Shown: in pieces, positions 58,759-64,000 of the stretch
How the letters are laid out: every line of letters begins with the position of its first letter
How positions within the stretch are numbered: position 1 is the first letter of the stretch
Origin: Alphaproteobacteria bacterium
Lineage (GTDB): Bacteria > Pseudomonadota > Alphaproteobacteria > Rhizobiales > Aestuariivirgaceae
Direction: 5' to 3'
NCBI GenBank assembly: GCA_024640405.1
Contig: JAHEFB010000014.1
Span: 26,094-90,093 of the forward strand
DNA length: 64,000 nucleotides
Notes under the pieces: model-generated
Told to the model about the DNA's origin: nothing
What the model saw: only the letters and a program-made list of their open reading frames with translations
Database searches by the model: none
Program-made: the position numbers and the translations under genes

Positions 58759-59976
58759 ATGTCGAATGAAATCCGGGTGCCAACTCTGGGCGAATCCGTA
58801 ACAGAAGCAACAATAGGTCAATGGTTCAAAAAACCCGGCGAGGCGATTGCCGCAGATGAGCCGCTGGTGGAACTGGAAACCGACAAGGTGACCGTTGAAG
58901 TACCCGCACCGGCCGCAGGCGTGATGGGCGAGATCCTGGTTCAGGAAGGCGATACGGTTGAAGTAGGTGCCCTGCTCGGCACCGTGGCTGAAGGTGATGG
59001 CGCCGCGCCGGCCAAACCGGCAGCGGCTGCCAAACCGGCTCAACCTGCAGCCGCACCTGCCGGTACCGAAGTCGGTGGCGGTGCTGCACCGGCTGTTGCA
59101 GCATCACCTTCTGCCGCCAAGATGCTGGCCGAGAACAAACTGTCTGCCGATCAGGTTTCAGGGTCTGGCAAGCGCGGCCAGGTGCTGAAGGGCGATGTGC
59201 TTGAAGCGCTTGAAAAGGGCACCAAGGCTCCTGCACAGGCGCCGGCTGAGCGGGCACCGTCTTCGGCGGTTGATGCGCCGCGTGAAGAGCGGGTGAAGAT
59301 GACCCGCTTGCGCCAGACCATTGCGCGGCGCCTGAAAGATGCCCAGGACACCGCGGCTATGCTGACCACCTTCAATGAGGTGGACATGAGCGCGGTGATG
59401 GATCTGCGCAAGCGCTACAAGGAACTGTTCGAGAAGAAACACGGTGTGAAGCTGGGTTTCATGGGTTTTTTCACCAAGGCCGTGTGCCATGCGCTGAAAG
59501 AAGTACCGGCGGTTAATGCCGAAATTGACGGCACGGATCTCGTGTACAAGAATTTCTGCCATATCGGCGTGGCCGTGGGGACCGCCAAGGGGCTTGTTGT
59601 CCCCGTGGTGCGCAATGCCGACGCTATGTCGATTGCCGAGATTGAAAAGGACATTACCCGCCTCGGCGGCCTGGCGCGCGACGGTCAGCTTTCGATGGCG
59701 GACATGCAGGGCGGCACCTTTACCATATCCAATGGCGGCGTATATGGCTCGTTGATGTCAACGCCGATATTGAATGCGCCGCAATCGGGTATTCTGGGCA
59801 TGCACAAAATCCAGGAACGCCCGATGGCGGTCAACGGTGAAGTGAAAATACGGCCGATGATGTATCTGGCACTGTCATACGATCACCGTATCGTGGACGG
59901 CAAGGAAGCCGTGACATTCCTGGTGCGGGTCAAGGATTCACTGGAAGACCCCGAGCGCCTTGTGCTTGATCTGTAA
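58759..59976 (+). CDS. odhB: dihydrolipoyllysine-residue succinyltransferase (E2)
   Basis: E2 core of the 2-oxoglutarate dehydrogenase complex. 405 residues: a lipoyl domain with Lys43 in [13 protein letters not shown], an Ala/Pro-rich linker, a peripheral-subunit-binding domain ([19 protein letters not shown]), and the catalytic domain ending [18 protein letters not shown] with the catalytic His/Asp motif. A GTG lies just before the chosen ATG at 58759; AAAGGA is upstream. Standing between sucA and lpd fixes the identity. Confidence 0.97.
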   Translation: MSNEIRVPTLGESVTEATIGQWFKKPGEAIAADEPLVELETDKVTVEVPAPAAGVMGEILVQEGDTVEVGALLGTVAEGDGAAPAKPAAAAKPAQPAAAPAGTEVGGGAAPAVAASPSAAKMLAENKLSADQVSGSGKRGQVLKGDVLEALEKGTKAPAQAPAERAPSSAVDAPREERVKMTRLRQTIARRLKDAQDTAAMLTTFNEVDMSAVMDLRKRYKELFEKKHGVKLGFMGFFTKAVCHALKEVPAVNAEIDGTDLVYKNFCHIGVAVGTAKGLVVPVVRNADAMSIAEIEKDITRLGGLARDGQLSMADMQGGTFTISNGGVYGSLMSTPILNAPQSGILGMHKIQERPMAVNGEVKIRPMMYLALSYDHRIVDGKEAVTFLVRVKDSLEDPERLVLDL

Positions 59977-59988
59977 GGAACAAATCTC

Positions 59989-61386
59989 ATGTACGATCTT
60001 GTTGTTATCGGCACAGGCCCCGGCGGCTATGTGGGTGCGATCCGGGCTGCCCAGCTGGGCATGAAGGTTGCTGTTGTTGAAAAACGCGCCGCCCACGGCG
60101 GTACCTGTCTCAATGTCGGCTGTATCCCGTCCAAGGCGCTGCTGCATGCATCGGAACTATTCGAAGAAGCCGGACACGGTTTCGGAAATATGGGCATCAA
60201 GGTGTCGGCACCCAAGGTCGACATGAAGCAGATGCTCAAGTTCAAGCAGGACGCCATCGACGGCAATACCAAGGGTATCGAGTTCCTGCTCAAGAAAAAC
60301 AAGATCGACGCATTTCACGGCACCGGCAAAATTCTCGCTGCAGGCAAGGTTGAAGTGACGCCTGAAAAGGGTGATGCGCAAATCCTCGAGACCAGGAACA
60401 TCTGCATTGCGACCGGTTCCGACGTGGCGCAGTTGCCGGGTATCGAGATCGACGAAAAGCAGGTCGTATCATCGACCGGCGCGCTGGAGCTCACCAAGGT
60501 GCCGGGTCATATGGTGGTGGTCGGTGCCGGCGTTATCGGACTGGAACTGGGGTCGGTCTGGCGCAGGCTGGGTGCCAAGGTGACCGTGGTTGAATTTCTT
60601 GATCACATCCTGCCGGGCACGGACAGCGAAGTTGCCAAGAAATTCCGCGTCATGCTGGGCAGGCAGGGCTTCCAGTTCAAACTCGGCTCCAAGGTTACCG
60701 GTGCCAAGACGTCCAAATCAGGCGTCAAGGTAACAATCGAACCGGCCAAGGGCGGTGATGCCGAAACCATTGATGCGGATATCGTTCTGGTGGCAATCGG
60801 CCGGGTGCCCTATACCGACGGGCTGGGACTGGAAGAGGCAGGCGTTGCGGTTGACGAGCGCAAGCGTGTGGTGGTCGATGATCATTTTGCCACCAATGTG
60901 CCGGGCATATTCGCCATCGGAGACGTGGTGCGCGGTGCAATGCTGGCGCACAAGGCCGAAGAAGAAGGCGTCGCGCTGGCCGAACTGCTGGCCGGTCAGG
61001 CAGGCCATGTGAACTATGGCATCATTCCCGGTGTGGTCTACACTTATCCTGAAGTGGCGTCTGTCGGGAAAACCGAGGATGAGCTCAAGGCTGAGGGCGT
61101 CGCATACAAGTCAGGTTCGTTCCCGTTCATGGCGAACGGCCGCGCCAAGGCCAACCAGACCACCGACGGATTTGTGAAGGTTCTGGCGGATGCCAAGACT
61201 GATCAGGTTCTGGGTGTCCACATTCTCGGCCCCATGGCCGGTGAGCTGATCCATGAATGCGCCGTGCTGATGGAATTTGGCGGATCTGCCGAAGACCTTG
61301 CACGCACCTGCCATGCCCATCCCACACTTTCGGAAGCGGTCAAGGAAGCGGCACTGGCGACAGACAAGCGCGCCATTCATTCATAG
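59989..61386 (+). CDS. lpd: dihydrolipoyl dehydrogenase (E3)
   Basis: FAD-dependent regeneration of lipoamide for 2-oxoacid complexes. 465 residues. Redox disulfide Cys40/Cys45 in [20 protein letters not shown]-binding [20 protein letters not shown]; and [15 protein letters not shown] with the active-site His/Glu near the C-terminus. 12 bp after odhB, convergent with the FAD oxidoreductase gene, whose stop is about 18 bp away. Confidence 0.98.
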   Translation: MYDLVVIGTGPGGYVGAIRAAQLGMKVAVVEKRAAHGGTCLNVGCIPSKALLHASELFEEAGHGFGNMGIKVSAPKVDMKQMLKFKQDAIDGNTKGIEFLLKKNKIDAFHGTGKILAAGKVEVTPEKGDAQILETRNICIATGSDVAQLPGIEIDEKQVVSSTGALELTKVPGHMVVVGAGVIGLELGSVWRRLGAKVTVVEFLDHILPGTDSEVAKKFRVMLGRQGFQFKLGSKVTGAKTSKSGVKVTIEPAKGGDAETIDADIVLVAIGRVPYTDGLGLEEAGVAVDERKRVVVDDHFATNVPGIFAIGDVVRGAMLAHKAEEEGVALAELLAGQAGHVNYGIIPGVVYTYPEVASVGKTEDELKAEGVAYKSGSFPFMANGRAKANQTTDGFVKVLADAKTDQVLGVHILGPMAGELIHECAVLMEFGGSAEDLARTCHAHPTLSEAVKEAALATDKRAIHS

Positions 61387-61404
61387 ATCGAATTTGATCT
61401 GGTA

Positions 61405-62730
61405 CTAGGTTTCCGGCATAAGCCTGCTGCCGTCAATCATGCGCATGTAACTGAAAGGTGTCGGGTCGACCACCGGCGATTTACCGGTGACAATGTCTGC
61501 CATCAGCTTGCCGGCACCGGGTCCGATGCCGAAGCCATGACCTGAGAAACCGGTTGCCAGAAACAGGCCGGGTATCCTGTCGATACCGGATATGACCGGC
61601 ACGGCATCGGGTGTTACATCAATTATGCCCGCCCACTTGCTGGTGATCTTTACACCTTTGAACTCAGGATGATCTCTGGCCAGTTCGCTCAGGCACTCGT
61701 CGAGCACCCAGTCGACAGGTTTCGGGTCAAGCACGCGGACCTTTTCAAACGGCGATACTTCATCCAGCGACCAGCGTGAAGCCAGCATGGCTTCGGAGAA
61801 AAAGCGCTTGCCGAACCGTAGTTTCAGATTGGGCCATTCGGCGCGCAGTGCCGGCAGGAATGGCCTCATATACCTGAATGAAGCAGGGATGATGTCGGAT
61901 ACCGTTACGGCATTGTGGGCGATGGTGTATCCACCATCTGCACGTTTGCGAACGGCATACTTTCCGCCGGCAAATGACGTCGCATAGGGCAAGTCCAGGG
62001 GCTCGGTTGCCTGCACATTGGATAAGGTGATGAGTTGCGGCAGATCCAGCCCGAGATTGCCCATAAACCGCCTTGACCATGCGCCGCCGGCATAGACGGC
62101 AGATGAGCACCTGACGAAACCGCGCTCGGTCATGACACCGGACACCTTTCCGGCTTCGGTTTCGATGCCGCGAACAGCCCAGCCGGTGAAAATTCGTGCG
62201 CCTTTGTCGCGCGCGGCCTGTGCGATGGCAGGTGCTGCACTTTGCGGCTCGGCACGTCCGTCGCTTTCGGTGTAGAGCGCGCCTGCAAACCGGGCGCTGG
62301 CGCCGGGTACCAGCCCGTCGAGTTCGGCGCCGCGCACAATGCGGGAGTTGACCTGAAACGGCCGGGCGTTTTTCGCTGCCCAGGCCTCGCGCTGCTCAAG
62401 GCCTTTTTCGTCTGTTTCCATGTAGGCGATGCCGCATTGGGTAAAGCCCGTTTCGGACCCGGTGCGATGGTTCATGCCGCGCCACAGGCGAAGCGATTCC
62501 ACGATCAGCGGCATTTCCCTGCTGTCACGGCCCATTTGCCGGCACCAGCCCCAGTTGCGTCCGGATTGTTCTCCGGCAATGCGGCCCTTTTCAAAAAGCG
62601 CTACCTTGAGGCCGCGCTCGGCAAGCTCCAGCGCCGTGCAGGTGCCAATGATGCCGCCACCGATGACGACAACATCAACGGTGTCAGGCAGGTCGGTATC
62701 GGAGTCGATAAATTCGGGTAACGGCAGCAT
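61405..62730 (-). CDS. FAD-dependent oxidoreductase (DadA/glycine oxidase-like)
   Basis: A 441-residue D-amino-acid oxidase-family protein. FAD-binding motif DVVVIGGGIIGTCTALELAE (residues 18-37) and NWGWCRQMG near residue 60. The C-terminal GLFLATGFSGHGFGIGPGAG loop matches the family. Substrate could be an amino acid or methylated amine. The frame extends to a TTG at 62790 that overlaps the xerC stop, but MLPLPEFIDSDTDLPDTVD at 62730 is the more family-like N-terminus. Upstream xerC reads in the same direction. Confidence 0.88.
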   Translation of the reverse strand: MLPLPEFIDSDTDLPDTVDVVVIGGGIIGTCTALELAERGLKVALFEKGRIAGEQSGRNWGWCRQMGRDSREMPLIVESLRLWRGMNHRTGSETGFTQCGIAYMETDEKGLEQREAWAAKNARPFQVNSRIVRGAELDGLVPGASARFAGALYTESDGRAEPQSAAPAIAQAARDKGARIFTGWAVRGIETEAGKVSGVMTERGFVRCSSAVYAGGAWSRRFMGNLGLDLPQLITLSNVQATEPLDLPYATSFAGGKYAVRKRADGGYTIAHNAVTVSDIIPASFRYMRPFLPALRAEWPNLKLRFGKRFFSEAMLASRWSLDEVSPFEKVRVLDPKPVDWVLDECLSELARDHPEFKGVKITSKWAGIIDVTPDAVPVISGIDRIPGLFLATGFSGHGFGIGPGAGKLMADIVTGKSPVVDPTPFSYMRMIDGSRLMPET

Positions 62731-62786
62731 GACGGCGCGAGCATATGGTTGTCCCCGGCGGGTTGCCAAGCGAATTTGGAAAACCG

Positions 62787-63749
62787 TCAACCGGCGCGTG
62801 GATGCGCCTTGTCATATTGCGACAACAGATGCTCACGATCGACGCCGGTATAGACCTGCGTGGTCGACAGGCTGGCATGACCCAGCAGTTCCTGAATGCT
62901 GCGAAGATCCGCACCGTCACCTAGCAGGTGGGTGGCAAATGAATGGCGAAGAGCGTGCGGTGTTGCGGTGTCAGGCAGGCAGAGGGCTGCGCGCAGTTTC
63001 TGCATCAGGAGCTGAATGTTGCGGGCGTTTAGCCGGCGGCCCTGCTTGCCGATGAACAAGGGACCCTTCGGGTCGAGTCCGGGGGTTAAATCCATATAGC
63101 GTTGCACGGCCTCGCCGGCTGCCGGCAAAACCGGTACGAGCCGCGTCTTGCTGCCCTTGCCGACAATACGCAACACATCGTCATTGGGCGGCACCGGCGC
63201 TTCATTGCGGTTGAGGTTCAGGGCTTCGGAAATGCGCAGGCCACAACCGTACAGCAGCATCAGCACAGCCGTATCGCGCGCGACGATCCATGGTTCACCA
63301 TTGCCGGATACGCTGCTTGCAGTGAGGTCCATGGTCTTTCTTGCAGCATCTGCATTCAGCGGTTTTGGAATGGCGTGGGGCAGCTTGGGTGAGCGAAGTG
63401 TCGCCACGGCCGGATTGCGTAGAATGCCTTCATTGTCGAACCAGCGATACAGTGTGCGGATGGCGGACAGTTGCCGGGCCATGGTGCGGCTTTCAATGCC
63501 GGTTTTTCGCCGGGCAGCCATGAAGGCGCGAAAATCCAGCGGCTTGAGTGTCTCCAGATCGCTCAAGGATGCAGGCGAGCCCAGATGGTCAGCCAGGAAG
63601 GCGGTGAACTGGCTGATATCGCGGATATAGGCATCCAGTGTATGCGGGCTCACCTGTTTTTCAACATGCAGATGCCCGACCCACGCGGCGATTTTTGCAG
63701 CAGCGTCGGCGGCAGCGTGGAACCGGATTACCTGGTTGGTGGATTTCAT
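62787..63749 (-). CDS. xerC: tyrosine recombinase XerC/D
   Basis: A 320-residue chromosome-dimer-resolution recombinase. The catalytic residues are readable: Arg172 (GCGLRISEALNLN), His265 and Arg268 (TPHALRHSFATHLL), His291 (LGHASLSTTQVY) and nucleophile Tyr300. The N-terminal SAM-like domain binds the core site. Distinguishing XerC from XerD needs comparison; XerC is favoured by the sequence around YGCGLRISEAL. The start at 63749 is the only reasonable one. No integrative element is seen beside it, so it is the housekeeping recombinase. Confidence 0.9.
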   Translation of the reverse strand: MKSTNQVIRFHAAADAAAKIAAWVGHLHVEKQVSPHTLDAYIRDISQFTAFLADHLGSPASLSDLETLKPLDFRAFMAARRKTGIESRTMARQLSAIRTLYRWFDNEGILRNPAVATLRSPKLPHAIPKPLNADAARKTMDLTASSVSGNGEPWIVARDTAVLMLLYGCGLRISEALNLNRNEAPVPPNDDVLRIVGKGSKTRLVPVLPAAGEAVQRYMDLTPGLDPKGPLFIGKQGRRLNARNIQLLMQKLRAALCLPDTATPHALRHSFATHLLGDGADLRSIQELLGHASLSTTQVYTGVDREHLLSQYDKAHPRAG

Positions 63750-63850
63750 ACCCTGACAATTTAACCACAGGTGGTTAACGCGGCACTGATGATGTTGCGA
63801 ATTTTTTGATCAGGGCGCTTTGTTCGTGTGAAGCAGACGAGTACGAGAAC

Positions 63851-64000
63851 TTATACCAACGGAAGTAATTATTGACCCGTTTGATGGAGTCAAATCCGGC
63901 CATTCTGGCAGGCGCCGTGCGCAGCGCGATGCTGGTCGCATCGGGTAAGCGCGGCAACGCACCAGATGGGCGGATTTGGCCCACAAGATCAGGATGATTT
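63851..64000 (-). repeat. inverted-repeat structured element, copy C (cut by the window edge)
   Basis: The plus strand begins TTATACCAACGGAAGTAATT, which is the right terminal arm of copy A read in the opposite orientation. It continues almost identically to copy A (one base changed in the arm) through GTGGGCC. From there to the window edge the sequence departs from copy A in the P1 arm (AAATCATCCTGATC in element orientation). P3, its loop and the distal complement are all present as in copy A. About half of the element is seen. It lies 100 bp upstream of the xerC start. Confidence 0.8.

Noticed and set aside
62787..63749. xerC as the integrase of a genomic island
   Set aside because: No attachment repeats, tRNA target or cargo genes flank it, and the sequence matches housekeeping XerC/D.

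Overview
This window is a dense, conserved stretch of an alphaproteobacterial chromosome, most likely from Hyphomicrobiales (Rhizobiales) or a close relative. The gene content supports this: an ffh-rpsP-rimM-trmD-rplS block with alphaproteobacterial C-terminal extensions, a complete cytochrome c maturation cluster divergent from acnA, a full TCA run (sdhCDAB, then zapE-mdh-sucC-x-sucD-sucA-odhB-lpd), and an ethylmalonyl-CoA-type lyase/dehydratase pair. Genus and species cannot be named from the sequence alone. No rRNA, tRNA, CRISPR array, prophage or intact insertion sequence was seen.

Layout. 1-6.7 kb: leucine biosynthesis genes leuB (cut by the window edge), leuD and leuC on the minus strand, interleaved with a lytic transglycosylase, an SDR and small proteins; a repeat-rich spacer lies after leuB. 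7-13 kb: a membrane protein, a universal stress protein/AGCS symporter operon, a cold-shock protein, a DUF599 protein and a methyltransferase. 13-17.5 kb: ffh-rpsP-rimM-trmD-rplS (minus). 17.8-22 kb: dapF-mtaB-ftsY-yciB (plus), a tightly overlapping chain in which the last three genes use GTG or TTG starts. 22-25.7 kb: a marR gene convergent with the ccmA-ccmB-ccmC-ccmD-ccmG cluster. 25.8-28.5 kb: acnA. 28.6-35.6 kb: DUF1223, DUF1330, an ammonia-lyase, folD, pyridoxal kinase/DUF429, and the malyl-CoA lyase/MaoC pair. 35.7-39.1 kb: sdhCDAB. 39-47 kb: an accessory zone with an LprI-domain protein, hypotheticals, a TetR-regulated isochorismatase/DUF1348/YHS set, a cyclase-family enzyme, a possible IS-derived miniature element, and a GNAT acetyltransferase. 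47.4-61.4 kb: mmsA, a membrane metalloprotease with an SRPBCC-like domain, then the 2-oxoglutarate-to-malate segment of the TCA cycle. 61.4-63.7 kb: an FAD oxidoreductase and a XerC/D recombinase.

Functionally, malyl-CoA and propionyl/methylmalonyl metabolism (33.6-35.6 kb and mmsA) feeds the neighbouring TCA genes, while the ccm cluster supports c-type cytochromes for the respiration driven by SdhABCD.

The most unusual signal is a family of about 266-bp elements with long terminal inverted repeats (complete copies at 10.88-11.15 kb and 29.39-29.66 kb, a third cut by the right window edge). The two diverged complete copies keep the same set of internal helices although the bases differ. In both, a 7-nt hairpin loop is exactly complementary to a distal segment. 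Both sit between convergent genes with one end in the stop codon of the minus-strand gene. This looks like a mobile, structured DNA/RNA element that I cannot assign to a family I know.
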